NCBI RefSeq assembly: GCF_000718775.1
Contig: NZ_JOCB01000084.1
Span: 1-39,167 of the forward strand
DNA from: Streptomyces sp. NRRL S-31
Lineage (GTDB): Bacteria; Actinomycetota; Actinomycetes; Streptomycetales; Streptomycetaceae
Direction: 5' to 3'
Length of the DNA stretch: 39,167 nt
A program made the translations under genes and the position numbers. Below, in pieces: positions 8,077 to 16,102 of this stretch; positions within the stretch are counted from its first letter, which is position 1, and the number at the start of each line of letters is the position of its first letter. A model generated the notes under the pieces. That model did no database searches. It saw only the letters and a list, made by a program, of their open reading frames with translations, and was not told where the DNA came from.

Positions 8077-8684
8077 GGCAGGGGATCATCCAACTGCTGG
8101 AGGCGTACGACGTCGAGGTGGCCGCGGCCGTCGACAACGGCACGGACCTCGCCGCGGCGATCGCCGAGCACCGGCCCGACGTGGCCATCGTCGACGTACG
8201 GCTGCCGCCCACCTTCACCACCGAGGGCCTCCAGGCCGCCCTGCGCGCCCGCCGGGAGCGGCCCGGCCTGCCCATCCTCGTCCTCTCCCAGCACGTCGAG
8301 CAGATGTACGCCCGCGAGCTGCTGGCCGACGGCACCGGCGGCATCGGCTACCTCCTCAAGGACAGCGTCCTGGACGACGAGCAGTTCATCGACGCCGTCC
8401 GCCGGGTCGCGGCCGGCGGCACGGCCATGGACCCGGCCGTGGTCGCCCAGCTGATGACCAGTCACTCCCGGGACGAACCGCTGGCCGCGCTCACCGCGCG
8501 GGAACGGGAGGTGCTGGAGCTGATGGCCGAGGGCTGCTCCAACACCGCGATCGCCCAGCGGCTCACCGTCACCGAGGGCGCCGCCGCCAAGCACATCTCC
8601 AACATCTTCACCAAGCTGATGCTGCCTCCGTCCGGCGACAGCAACCGCCGGGTGCTCGCGGTCCTCGCCTACCTCAACGCCTGA
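8040..8684 (+). CDS. LuxR/NarL-family response regulator
   Basis: A 214-residue regulator that pairs with the kinase just upstream. The receiver domain (1-120) has the acidic pair E7-D8, phospho-acceptor Asp52 in IVDVRLPP and conserved Lys107 in YLLKDS. The C-terminal LuxR helix-turn-helix (151-210) begins LTAREREVLELMAEG and carries the recognition-helix region EGAAAKHISNIFTKL. The start is GTG 8040, 37 bp inside the kinase gene, a usual coupling for such pairs. The palindrome at 3256-3279 in front of the transporter operon is a likely target. It is not a large ATP-binding LuxR (LAL) or SARP protein, so it is not the obvious activator for the heptamer-repeat promoters in this window. Confidence 0.94.
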   Translation: MRVVLAEDLFLLRQGIIQLLEAYDVEVAAAVDNGTDLAAAIAEHRPDVAIVDVRLPPTFTTEGLQAALRARRERPGLPILVLSQHVEQMYARELLADGTGGIGYLLKDSVLDDEQFIDAVRRVAAGGTAMDPAVVAQLMTSHSRDEPLAALTAREREVLELMAEGCSNTAIAQRLTVTEGAAAKHISNIFTKLMLPPSGDSNRRVLAVLAYLNA

Positions 8685-8697
8685 ACGGCACGGCCCG

Positions 8698-8744
8698 GTT
8701 GGGGCACATAGGGGTGGTGGTCCGGCCGTGGCGCGGGCAAGACT
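8698..8744 (+). promoter_or_regulatory. Degenerate heptamer-pair promoter upstream of the type II thioesterase
   Basis: GTTGGGG (8698-8704), CAC, ATAGGGG (8708-8714) repeat the 10-bp spacing of the strong operators at 13437-13453, 13784-13800 and 22161-22177. A weak -10 candidate, AAGACT (8739-8744), begins 24 bp after the second heptamer. On its own it would not be convincing; the shared spacing makes it worth listing. Confidence 0.4.
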
Positions 8745-8804
8745 GCTCGGGCCCGCCCGCGCCCGGCGCGGCGCAGCCACCCCCAGGAAGGGAACGCCCG
8801 CCCC

Positions 8805-9560
8805 ATGCCCACGCTCGCCGAGCACGACCGCCTCTGGATCCGCCGCTACCATCCCCGTCCGGACGCGACGGCCAGGCTGGTCTGCCTGCCGCACGCGGGC
8901 GGGTCCGCGACCTTCTACCACCCGGTCTCGGCGAGCATGCCGGCCTCCGTGGACGTGCTCGCCGTGCAGTACCCGGGCCGCCAGGACCGCCGCGCCGAGC
9001 CCTGCGCCGCGACCATCCGGGAACTGGCCGACCACGTCACCGCCGCCCTGCTGCCCTGGACCGACCGGCCCCTGCTCCTCTTCGGGCACAGCATGGGCGC
9101 CACCCTCGGCTTCGAGGTCGCCCGCCGGCTCGAACGCGACCACGGCGTCGTCCCGCACGCCCTGTTCGCCTCCGCCCGCCGCGCCCCCTCCTGCCCGCGC
9201 GACGAGCGGGTGCACCTGCGCGACGACGACGGACTCATCGCGGAGATGCGGGAGTTGAGCGGCACCGACGCGGCGATCCTGGACGACATCGAACTGATCC
9301 GGATGGCCCTGCCCGCGATCCGCGCCGACTACCGCGCCGCGGAGACCTACGTCTACGAGCCGGGACCGAACCTGCGCTGCCCCGTCGTCGGCCTGGTCGG
9401 CGACGACGACCCCAAGGTCACCGTGGACGAGGCACGCGCCTGGTCCCGGCACACCGACGCGCCGTTCGAGTTCCACGTGTTCGAGGGCGGTCACTTCTAC
9501 CTGACGACCCACCGACGGCAGGTGCTCGACCTGCTGGCGCGGAAGGCGGTGCGGTCATGA
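8805..9560 (+). CDS. Type II thioesterase (editing)
   Basis: A 251-residue stand-alone alpha/beta-hydrolase of the GrsT/TEII type, which frees stalled or mis-primed acyl groups from carrier proteins. Visible features are LVCLPHAGGSATFYHP (25-40), the YPGRQDR motif (57-63), nucleophile Ser96 in GHSMG, the acidic region VGDDDPKV (198-205) and His230 in EGGHFYL. This order is diagnostic of TEII. The start is ATG 8805, with AGGAAGGGA about 11 bases upstream. Its stop overlaps the SDR start. In this cluster it would clear decarboxylated extender units or wrong starters from the PKS and possibly from the free ACP. Confidence 0.95.
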   Translation: MPTLAEHDRLWIRRYHPRPDATARLVCLPHAGGSATFYHPVSASMPASVDVLAVQYPGRQDRRAEPCAATIRELADHVTAALLPWTDRPLLLFGHSMGATLGFEVARRLERDHGVVPHALFASARRAPSCPRDERVHLRDDDGLIAEMRELSGTDAAILDDIELIRMALPAIRADYRAAETYVYEPGPNLRCPVVGLVGDDDPKVTVDEARAWSRHTDAPFEFHVFEGGHFYLTTHRRQVLDLLARKAVRS

Positions 9561-10447
9561 GGTCGGTCCTCGTCACCGGTTGCAGCAGCGGCATCGGCCT
9601 GGAGACGGCACTGGCCTTCGCGCGGCGCGGGGACCGGGTGCACGCCTGCGTACGCGACCCCGCCGGAGCGGGGGAACTGCGCGCCCGCGCCCGCGCCGAG
9701 GGCCTCACCCTCGACGTCCCCCGGCTCGACGTCACCGACGACGCCTCCGTCCACGCCGCCGTCACCGCGGTGACCGAGGCCCACGGACCGGTCGACGTCC
9801 TGGTCAACAACGCCGGCGTCGACCACACCGGCCCCGTCGAGACCATGCCGCTCGACCGGGCGCGCACCCTGATGGAGACCAACCTCTGGGGCCCGCTGCG
9901 CATGGCCCGCGCCGTGCTGCCGGGCATGCGCGCCCGGGGCGGCGGGGTCATCGTCAACGTCTCCTCCCTCGCGGGGCGGACGTACGCCGTGCCGCACGGC
10001 GGGTTCTACGCCGCGAGCAAGGCGGCCCTGGGCGCGCTCAGCGAGGCGCTGTACGCGGAGGTCCAGCCGTTCGGCGTCCGCGTGGTGTGCCTGGAGCCGG
10101 GCAGCTTCGCCACCGCCATCCGGCGCGAGTCCCGGGCCGGCGCCACCGCCGGGCAGCCGGCCGGGACCGGACCGTACGCCGCGGACCACGCCTGGCTCGC
10201 CGGGTTCCTCGCCCGGGTGGCCGAGGGTGCCGCCGACAGCGCCGAGGCGGCAGCGGCGGTCGTCGCCGCCGCCGACGACCCCCGCACCCCGCTGCACACG
10301 GTGGTCGGCAAGGACGCGGAGGCGGCGGTGGCGTTCCTCGCGGGCGTCAGCTACGAGCAGTGGCTGCCCCGCTTCCTGGAACAGGCCGAGTCCCTGGCGG
10401 GCCCACGCCCCGCCGGCCCCGGCGCCACGGGTGACGGCCGCAGATGA
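9557..10447 (+). CDS. Short-chain dehydrogenase/reductase
   Basis: A 296-residue classical SDR. The nucleotide-binding motif is TGCSSGIG (7-14), NNAG is at 84-87, and the catalytic set is Ser136/137 in NVSS, Tyr151 and Lys155 in FYAASKAA. The C-terminal part is longer than the 250-residue core. ATG 9557 overlaps the thioesterase stop by 3 bp, so both are made from one message. It probably reduces or oxidises a ketone or alcohol on the macrolactam or a precursor; the 3-oxo group left by the last module and alcohols made by the P450s are candidate sites. The substrate cannot be told from sequence. Confidence 0.9.
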   Translation: MRSVLVTGCSSGIGLETALAFARRGDRVHACVRDPAGAGELRARARAEGLTLDVPRLDVTDDASVHAAVTAVTEAHGPVDVLVNNAGVDHTGPVETMPLDRARTLMETNLWGPLRMARAVLPGMRARGGGVIVNVSSLAGRTYAVPHGGFYAASKAALGALSEALYAEVQPFGVRVVCLEPGSFATAIRRESRAGATAGQPAGTGPYAADHAWLAGFLARVAEGAADSAEAAAAVVAAADDPRTPLHTVVGKDAEAAVAFLAGVSYEQWLPRFLEQAESLAGPRPAGPGATGDGRR

Positions 10448-10492
10448 GGAGGGCGGCCGGACCGGCGTGGGGCCGGCCCGGCCACCGGCTTG

Positions 10493-10515
10493 CCGGGGCG
10501 CCGCCGGCGACCCGG
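10493..10515. terminator. Hairpin between convergent transcription units
   Basis: CCGGG-G-CGCC, loop GCC, GGCG-A-CCCGG: nine paired bases with one G/A mismatch, in the 103-bp gap between the SDR stop (10447) and the minus-strand ferredoxin stop (10551). It has no T-run, as is common for GC-rich actinomycete terminators. It could serve both directions. Confidence 0.4.
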
Positions 10516-10550
10516 TTCACCACGGGGTCGTCCGCACCGCGCCCGGAGGC

Positions 10551-10742
10551 TCAGCCGTGGACGCGGATGGCACGGGACGGGCACAGGTCGGCGGCCTGGA
10601 GGACCTGCGCGCGCAGGCCCTCGGCCGGCTCCTCCCGCACGACCGTGACCAGGCCGTCGTCGTCCTGGTCGAACACCTCGGGGCTGAGCATCGCGCACTG
10701 GCCGGAGCCCACGCACCGGTCGGGTTCGGTGGTGACGCGCAT
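10551..10742 (-). CDS. [3Fe-4S] ferredoxin, P450 redox partner
   Basis: A 63-residue ferredoxin. The cluster ligands are Cys10 and Cys16 (CVGSGQC) and Cys54 in DLCPSRAI. The usual second cysteine is absent (Gly13 in its place), which gives the three-cysteine [3Fe-4S] form typical of streptomycete P450 partners. The start at 10742 has GGAG about 9 bases upstream. It lies 26 bp downstream of the first P450 and is last in a three-gene minus-strand unit. It would pass electrons from a genomic ferredoxin reductase, not in this window, to one or both P450s. Confidence 0.93.
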   Translation of the reverse strand: MRVTTEPDRCVGSGQCAMLSPEVFDQDDDGLVTVVREEPAEGLRAQVLQAADLCPSRAIRVHG

Positions 10743-10768
10743 GACGGGGGACTCCGTTCGGTCGGCCG

Positions 10769-12004
10769 TCACCAGGTGACGGGGAGTTCGTAGACGCCGT
10801 AGACCATGGCGTCGTCCTTGAAGCGCAGCTCGGCCGGGTCGGCGGCCAGCCGCAGGCCGGGGACGCGGCGCAGCAGCGTGCCGTAGACGGCCTCCAGCTC
10901 CACCCGGGCCAGGTTGGCGCCGATGCACTGGTGGATGCCGTAGCCGAACGCCAGGTGGCCGCGGGCCTCCGCGCGGTGGATGTCCAGGGTGCCGGGGTCC
11001 GGGAAGACGGACTCGTCGTGGTTGGCGGCGTTGTTCAGGGCGAGGATGCCCTCACCGGCGCGGATGGTGACGCCGCCGACCTCGATGTCCGCCACCGCCA
11101 CCCGGGCGGTGCCGGAGTCGGAGATGGAGAAGACGCGCAGCAACTCCTCGACGGCGTTGGGAAGGAGGGCCGGGTCGGCGCGCAGCTCGGCCGCCTGGTC
11201 CGGGTGCCGCAGCAGGGCCAGCACACCGAGGGCGATCATGTTGGCCGTCGTCTCATGGCCGCCGACCAGCATCAGCCGGGCCATCGTCACCACGTCGGCG
11301 TGGTCGGCGACCCGCTCGGTGCCGTTCTTCTCCAGGAAGCGGCTGATGAGGTCGTCGCCCGGCTCGTCCTCCTTGAGGGTGACGAGCTTGTCGAGGTACG
11401 TGTCCAGGGCCTGCACGGCGGCCCCGTACTCCTCCGGGCTCAGGTCGTGGTTCATCATCGCCGCCGACCACTCCTCGAACCGGGCGTGGTCCTCGTAGGG
11501 CACGCCGAGCAGTTCGCAGATCACCAGCGAGGGCACCGGCAGCGCGAGGGCGGTGACCAGGTCCACCGGGCCGCCCGCCGCCAGCATCGCGTCCACGTGC
11601 TCGTCCACGATCTGCTGGATGCGCGGACGCAGTTCCCGCACCCGCCGCGCGGTGAACTCCGGGATGAGCATGCGCCGTTGCGCGGAGTGCTCCGGCGGGT
11701 CCATGTTCAGCATCATCAGCCGGACCTGCGCCAGCAGCTCCTCGGGGATGTGGAACTGGTGCGGGTAGCCCGGCAGTTTCAGGTTGGAGCTCACCCGGCT
11801 GTCGCCCAGCACCTGCCGGACGTGCTCGTGCCGGGTCACCAGCCAGGCCGGCTTGCCGTTCACCTTCAGGGACGCGCGCGTGACGGGGTCGTCCGCGCGC
11901 ATCCCGGCGTACTCGCGCGGCTCGCTGAACGGACAGGTGCGCCGCATCGGGAACCGCGGGAGCGGCGCCCCGGCCTCGGGTACGGTGTCGGCGGACTGGG
12001 TCAT
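10769..12004 (-). CDS. Cytochrome P450 (CYP105-like), copy 1
   Basis: A 411-residue soluble bacterial P450. The I-helix oxygen-activation motif is GGHETT (248-253), the ExxR motif is ELLR (287-290), and the heme loop FGYGIHQCIG places the ligand at Cys360. The ending ELPVTW is typical of CYP105-like enzymes. The start at 12004 is preceded by GAAAGG. It is paralogous to the P450 immediately upstream, with a 64-bp run of identical DNA. The expected role is hydroxylation or epoxidation of the polyene macrolactam after release. Site and order of action relative to the other P450 are not predictable from sequence. Confidence 0.95.
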   Translation of the reverse strand: MTQSADTVPEAGAPLPRFPMRRTCPFSEPREYAGMRADDPVTRASLKVNGKPAWLVTRHEHVRQVLGDSRVSSNLKLPGYPHQFHIPEELLAQVRLMMLNMDPPEHSAQRRMLIPEFTARRVRELRPRIQQIVDEHVDAMLAAGGPVDLVTALALPVPSLVICELLGVPYEDHARFEEWSAAMMNHDLSPEEYGAAVQALDTYLDKLVTLKEDEPGDDLISRFLEKNGTERVADHADVVTMARLMLVGGHETTANMIALGVLALLRHPDQAAELRADPALLPNAVEELLRVFSISDSGTARVAVADIEVGGVTIRAGEGILALNNAANHDESVFPDPGTLDIHRAEARGHLAFGYGIHQCIGANLARVELEAVYGTLLRRVPGLRLAADPAELRFKDDAMVYGVYELPVTW

Positions 12005-12081
12005 GGCTGCCTTTCGCAGGGGCCCGACGGTGCCGGTGTCGGTGTCGGTGCCGGGACGGGAGGGGTGCGGAGCGTCCGCCG

Positions 12082-13314
12082 TCACCAGGTGACGGGCAGC
12101 TCGTACAGGCCGTAGACGATGGCGTCGTCCTTGAACCGCAGCTTCTCCACCGGGGTGGCCAGGCGCAGCGTCGGGACGCGCCGCAGGAGCGTCGTGTAGA
12201 CGACGTCCAGCTCCAGCCGTGCCAGGTTCTGGCCGATGCACTGGTGGACGCCGTAGCCGAACGCCAGGTGGCTGCGGGCCTCGCGCCGCACGTCGAGGCG
12301 GTCGGGGTCGGGGAAGACCCGCTCGTCGTGGTTGGCCGCGTTGTTCAGCGGCAGGATGCCCTCGCCGGCCCGGATGGTCACCCCGCCCAGTTCGACGTCC
12401 TCCAGCGCGACCCGCGCGGTGCCCGCGTCGGAGATGGAGAAGAAGCGCAGCAGCTCCTCCACCGCCTTCGGCATCAGCTCCGGCTCCTCGCGGACGGCGG
12501 CCAGCTGCTCGGGGTGCTCCAGCAGGGCCAGCACACCCAGCGCGATCATGTTGGCGGTGGTCTCGTGCCCGGTGACCAGCATCAGCTTGGACATGCTGAC
12601 GATGTCGGAGTGCTCCACCGCCGGGGCCGACCGGTTGAACTCGATCAGCCGGCTGATCATGTCGTCGCCCGGCTCGCTCTCCTTGGCGGTGACCAGCCCG
12701 TCCACGTACCGGTCGAGTTCGTAGTGGGCGCGGCCCCGGTCCTCCTCGCTGATGTCGTGGTTCATGATGGCCCACGCCCACTCCTCGAACCGGCCGTGGT
12801 CCTCGTAGGGCACGCCGAGCAGTTCGCAGATCACCAGCGAGGGCACCGGCAGCGCGAGCGCGGTGACCAGGTCGACCGGACCGTCGGCGCCCTTGGCGAG
12901 CATCTGGTCGATCTGCTGGTCCACGATCTGCTGCACCCGGCCGCGCAGCTCGCGCATCCGGCGGACGCTGAACTCCGGTGCCAGCATGCGGCGCTGGACC
13001 GTGTGGTCCGGCGGGTCCATGGACAGGAAGGTCAGCGGCACCGACTGGAGCGTCTCCTCCGGCACCGGCACCTGGAGGGGATACCCCGGCAGCTTCAGGT
13101 TCGCGCTGACCCGCGCGTCGCCCAGCAGCTTCTTGTACAGGTCGTGCCGGGTCACCAGCCAGGCGGGCTTGCCGTTGACCTTCAGCCGCGCCCGGGAGAC
13201 CGGCTCGGTCTCGCGCAGCGGGGCGTAGGCCGCCGGCGGGCTGAAGGGACAGGCCCGCCGCATGGGGAACTCCGGCAGCGCGGCCTGGTCGGCCGGTTCG
13301 GCAGGTGCAGTCAT
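12082..13314 (-). CDS. Cytochrome P450 (CYP105-like), copy 2
   Basis: A 410-residue P450, first gene of the minus-strand oxidation operon. The heme ligand is Cys359 in FGYGVHQCIG and the ExxR motif is ELLR (287-290). The I-helix reads TGHETT (248-253); Thr248 stands where Ala or Gly is usual and where the sister copy has Gly. The C-terminal LRFKDDA...YELPVTW is nearly the same as in copy 1, and the stretch GPVDLVTALALPVPSLVICE is identical, so the pair arose by tandem duplication. The start at 13314 has AGAGG 7 bases upstream. Its promoter carries the pathway heptamer pair (13407-13453). It probably hydroxylates a different carbon of the macrolactam from copy 1. Confidence 0.95.
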   Translation of the reverse strand: MTAPAEPADQAALPEFPMRRACPFSPPAAYAPLRETEPVSRARLKVNGKPAWLVTRHDLYKKLLGDARVSANLKLPGYPLQVPVPEETLQSVPLTFLSMDPPDHTVQRRMLAPEFSVRRMRELRGRVQQIVDQQIDQMLAKGADGPVDLVTALALPVPSLVICELLGVPYEDHGRFEEWAWAIMNHDISEEDRGRAHYELDRYVDGLVTAKESEPGDDMISRLIEFNRSAPAVEHSDIVSMSKLMLVTGHETTANMIALGVLALLEHPEQLAAVREEPELMPKAVEELLRFFSISDAGTARVALEDVELGGVTIRAGEGILPLNNAANHDERVFPDPDRLDVRREARSHLAFGYGVHQCIGQNLARLELDVVYTTLLRRVPTLRLATPVEKLRFKDDAIVYGLYELPVTW

Positions 13315-13406
13315 CAGGACCTCTTCGCACGGGAGGGAACGGGACGCGCCGGCATCGGAGCGGGTCCGGGCTCGGCGCCGGTGCGGCGCTGTCGGCCGTC
13401 CCTGGC

Positions 13407-13453
13407 ACGCTAGGCAGCCCCGGCCCGGACCCCCAACCCCTAGGCGCCCCTAG
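13407..13453 (-). promoter_or_regulatory. Heptamer-pair operator and promoter of the P450/ferredoxin operon
   Basis: On the minus strand: CTAGGGG (13453-13447), CGC, CTAGGGG (13443-13437), then TTGGGG (13436-13431) as a -35 directly abutting the repeats, an 18-bp gap, and TAGCGT (13412-13407) as the -10. Transcription would start near 13400, about 85 bp before the P450 start at 13314. An activator on the repeats would contact polymerase beside the -35. Confidence 0.75.
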
Positions 13454-13783
13454 GGACTTCGCCCTGTGTCCCACCGGGGCGCGCCCGGCCCCGCCCGCAG
13501 TCCCCTCCGATACCACCCCGGGTCCGCCGCGTCCCGCACGCCTGCCCGTCCCGCCTTCCGGCTTCGCGGGGGCGCGCTCCGCCCTGGTGGGCACGTGCTC
13601 CGGGTTCGCCGCCGCATTGCCCGTCGTGCCGGCTGCCGGCCTCGGGCGGGCGGCTTCCGGCGGGCGCGCGCCCCGTACCGGCCGCCGCTCCGCACCCCCG
13701 TCCGTGCCGTCCACTCGCCTCGCGTGGGGGGCTTTTGGTGGGGCGCGGGGTCTGTGGGGTGCCCCCTGTCGCCCGCGCATCGC
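13454..13783. other. Non-coding spacer between divergent operators
   Basis: About 330 bp lie between the back-to-back operators of the P450 and starter-unit operons. It is very GC-rich with no believable coding frame, tRNA or tandem repeat. The stretch 13725-13770 is rich in G and T on the plus strand. I see no further function. Confidence 0.5.
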
Positions 13784-13829
13784 CTAGGGGCGGCTAGGGG
13801 TCTGGTGGCGGCGCGGGGCCGGTTAGCGT
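13784..13829 (+). promoter_or_regulatory. Heptamer-pair operator and promoter of the starter-unit operon
   Basis: CTAGGGG (13784-13790), CGG, CTAGGGG (13794-13800), then 23 bp, then TAGCGT (13824-13829), the same -10 as in the divergent P450 promoter. The expected -35 region reads GTCTGG, far from consensus, so the promoter probably needs an activator. The leader would be about 110 nt to the GTG at 13948. Confidence 0.75.
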
Positions 13830-13947
13830 CGGCAGCGGACCACGGCAGATGTGCGGAGCGCCCCGAGCCCCCGCTCTCCGGTCCCGGTCGGCGCCCCTTT
13901 CCCTCCCGGCCGCCACCGCGTCCCGCAGCCGAGCAGAGGTGATCAGC

Positions 13948-14844
13948 GTGTCCCCGGAAGCCAGCGCGAAGGGCACCGTCCCCTTCGGGGAGTACCGGAC
14001 CTGGTACCGGGTGACCGGTGAGCTCGGCGCGGGACGGCCGGCCGTCGTCGTCGTGCACGGCGGCCCCGGCAGCACCCACGACTACCTGCTGCCGCTCGCC
14101 CGGCTCGCCGACGACGGCTGGCCCGTCGTCCACTACGACCAGCTCGGCAACGGCGGCTCGACCCATCTGCCCGGCAAGGGGGCCGAGTTCTGGACGGTCG
14201 GCCTCTTCGAGGACGAACTGGCCAACCTCGTCGACCGGTTGGGCATCGCCGACGACTACGTGCTGTTCGGCCAGTCCTGGGGCGGCCCGCTGTGCGCCCG
14301 GCACGCCATGGGCGCCCCGCCCGGCCTGCGCGGCCTGGTCGTCGCCAACGCGCCCGCCTCGTACCCGATCTGGCTGAAGGAGATGGCCCGGCTCCGCGCC
14401 GAGCTGCCGCCGGACACCGCGGCGGCCCTGCTCCGGCACGAGGCCGCCGGCACGTACGACAGCGAGGAGTACCTGGCCGCGATGCGCGTCTTCTACGACC
14501 GGCACGTGTGCCGGGTGACGCCCTGGCCCAAGGACTTCCTCTCCTCCTTCATGGAGATCTACAACGACCCGACCGTCTACTACGCGATGAACGGCCCCAA
14601 CGAGTTCCATGTCATCGGCACCCTGAAGGACTGGTCGATCGTCGGCGAACTGCACCGCGTCCGCACCCCGACCCTGCTGATCAGCGGCCGCCACGACGAG
14701 GCCACCCCGGCCGTCGTCCAGCCCTACCACGACGAGATCCCCGGGGCCCGCTGGGAGATCTTCGAGGACTCCAGCCACCTGCCGCACCTGGAGGAACCGG
14801 AGCGGTTCCGCGCGGTGCTGACCGACTTCCTCAAGAGCCTGTGA
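13948..14844 (+). CDS. vinJ: Alanyl-removing amidohydrolase, proline-iminopeptidase family (VinJ type)
   Basis: A 298-residue alpha/beta-hydrolase of the prolyl iminopeptidase family. The oxyanion segment is HGGPG (37-41), Ser110 lies in GQSWGG, Asp250 in SGRHDE and His277 in DSSHLPH. In the vicenistatin pathway VinJ removes the alanine that protects the starter amine after chain extension, freeing the amine for ring closure. The following VinK, L, M, N and O homologues make that role very likely here. GTG 13948 is preferred because GAGGTGAT lies at a good distance; in-frame codons further upstream lack this. It is the first gene of the operon, 31 bp before the acyltransferase gene. Confidence 0.9.
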   Translation: MSPEASAKGTVPFGEYRTWYRVTGELGAGRPAVVVVHGGPGSTHDYLLPLARLADDGWPVVHYDQLGNGGSTHLPGKGAEFWTVGLFEDELANLVDRLGIADDYVLFGQSWGGPLCARHAMGAPPGLRGLVVANAPASYPIWLKEMARLRAELPPDTAAALLRHEAAGTYDSEEYLAAMRVFYDRHVCRVTPWPKDFLSSFMEIYNDPTVYYAMNGPNEFHVIGTLKDWSIVGELHRVRTPTLLISGRHDEATPAVVQPYHDEIPGARWEIFEDSSHLPHLEEPERFRAVLTDFLKSL

Positions 14845-14875
14845 CGCGCGAAGACCGGTGGAAGGGAACCCCGCC

Positions 14876-15811
14876 ATGGCACACGACACCGCTCTCGTCT
14901 TCCCCGGCATGGGACCCGTCCCGTTCGCCGAGGTGGGCCGGTTCATGGTGGCCAACCCCGCGGCCCGGGAGCTGGTCGCCGTCGCCGACGAGGCGCTCGG
15001 CTACTCCCTCGTGGACGCCTTCCGCACCTCCCCGGGCGACTACTCGGAGGCCGCCCAGGTCGCCTTCCTCGTCAACTGCCTGGCCTGCGCCCACTGGGCC
15101 CGCGACCACCTCGGCGTGGAGCCCGGCATCGTCGCCGGCCCCAGCTTCGGCGAGAAGGCGGTCCTCGCCTACACCGGCGCCCTCCCGCTGCCCGACGCGA
15201 TCCGGCTGACCGCGGAGATCGCCCGCTGTCTGGAGGAGTACTTCGCCGAGGAGCACCGGGACATCGTCACCCTGTCCTTCGTCCGCGCCCCCCGCGACGG
15301 CCTCGACGCCCTCCTCGCCGAACTCGACGAGGCGGGGGAGTGGCACGAGATCTCCTGCCACATCGACGACGGCTTCCTCATGGTGTCCCTCCCCGAGCAC
15401 CGCGTCCCCTGGATGGAGCGGCGGCTGCGCGCCATCGGCAGCCTCCCGCTGTACACCATGCGGCCGCCCATGCACGCCTCCGCCTTCCGCCCGCTGCGCG
15501 ACAAGGCCGAACGCGAGGTGGTGTCCCGCTACTCCTTCGCCGACCCCGCGACTCCCGTCGTCGCCGACCAGGACGGCCGGCTGCTGCACACCGGCGAGGA
15601 ACTGCGCACCATGCTGCTCGACGGCTTCGACCACCCGATGAACTGGCCGAGCGTCACCACCGCCCTGGAGGAGGCCGGCGTCCGCCGCCTGTGCGTCGCC
15701 GGACCCGACAACCTCTTCGGCCGGGTGCCCCGCACCACCCGCACCTTCGACGTCGTCGCCGCGCAGCCGCGGCTGGCGATGACCCCCCGGCGCCGTTCGC
15801 GCGCCGCCTGA
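14876..15811 (+). CDS. vinK: Stand-alone acyltransferase for the dipeptidyl starter (VinK type)
   Basis: A 311-residue member of the malonyl-transferase fold. FPGMGPVPF (9-17) replaces the usual GQGxQ region, the nucleophile is Ser90 in GPSFGEKA, and His200 in PPMHASAF is the likely general base. It is shorter and more divergent than PKS AT domains, and the Arg that binds the malonyl carboxylate in extender ATs is not apparent, as expected for a non-malonyl substrate. VinK moves the alanyl-3-aminoisobutyryl group from the free ACP to the loading ACP of the first PKS; both ACPs are present here (15838-16089 and the N-terminus of 22231-33018). ATG 14876 has GGAAGGGA upstream; GTG 14858 is a weaker alternative. 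Confidence 0.9.
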   Translation: MAHDTALVFPGMGPVPFAEVGRFMVANPAARELVAVADEALGYSLVDAFRTSPGDYSEAAQVAFLVNCLACAHWARDHLGVEPGIVAGPSFGEKAVLAYTGALPLPDAIRLTAEIARCLEEYFAEEHRDIVTLSFVRAPRDGLDALLAELDEAGEWHEISCHIDDGFLMVSLPEHRVPWMERRLRAIGSLPLYTMRPPMHASAFRPLRDKAEREVVSRYSFADPATPVVADQDGRLLHTGEELRTMLLDGFDHPMNWPSVTTALEEAGVRRLCVAGPDNLFGRVPRTTRTFDVVAAQPRLAMTPRRRSRAA

Positions 15812-15837
15812 CCCCGCCCGACTCGATGGAGGCCCCC

Positions 15838-16089
15838 ATGTGGGACGACCGGTTCGAACAGATACTCCGCCCCTTCCTGCCGTTCCTGCCGCCGCAGGAG
15901 GAGCTGACGCCGGAGTCCGACCTGAAGGACCTCGGCCTGGACTCCCTCGGCACGGTCCAGCTCCTCGGCACGCTGGAGGAGGACTACCGGGTCCGCTTCC
16001 GCGACAGCGCGCTGACCATGGACACCTTCCGCACCGCCGGCGTGCTGTGGGACACCGTGCGGGGCATGCTCCAGAGCACCGCGAGCTGA
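15838..16089 (+). CDS. vinL: Free-standing acyl carrier protein (VinL type)
   Basis: An 83-residue carrier protein with phosphopantetheine site Ser36 in LGLDSLGT, followed by the usual acidic helix II. It would carry 3-methylaspartate, then 3-aminoisobutyrate, then the alanyl dipeptide, serving as the work bench for the ligases, the decarboxylase and the acyltransferase around it. I use the ATG at 15838, which has GGAGG six bases upstream; an in-frame ATG at 15826 would add four residues. The gene is 13 bp from the next start, within one operon. Confidence 0.93.
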   Translation: MWDDRFEQILRPFLPFLPPQEELTPESDLKDLGLDSLGTVQLLGTLEEDYRVRFRDSALTMDTFRTAGVLWDTVRGMLQSTAS

Positions 16090-16102
16090 CGGGACGGCCA
16101 CC

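Noticed and set aside
10769..13780. A 1003-residue minus-strand open frame covering both P450s
   Set aside because: Only its C-terminal 411 residues are P450 copy 1; the rest is low-complexity Arg/Pro/Gly-rich shadow translation over copy 2 and the intergenic region.
13305..13787. A 160-residue plus-strand open frame in the divergent promoter region
   Set aside because: Ala/Gly/Pro-rich, crosses both operators, no ribosome-binding site and no similarity I recognise.
13784..13829. SARP-type binding site
   Set aside because: SARP sites usually have heptamers on an 11-bp step ending about 8 bp from the -10. Here the step is 10 bp and the distance 23-24 bp.
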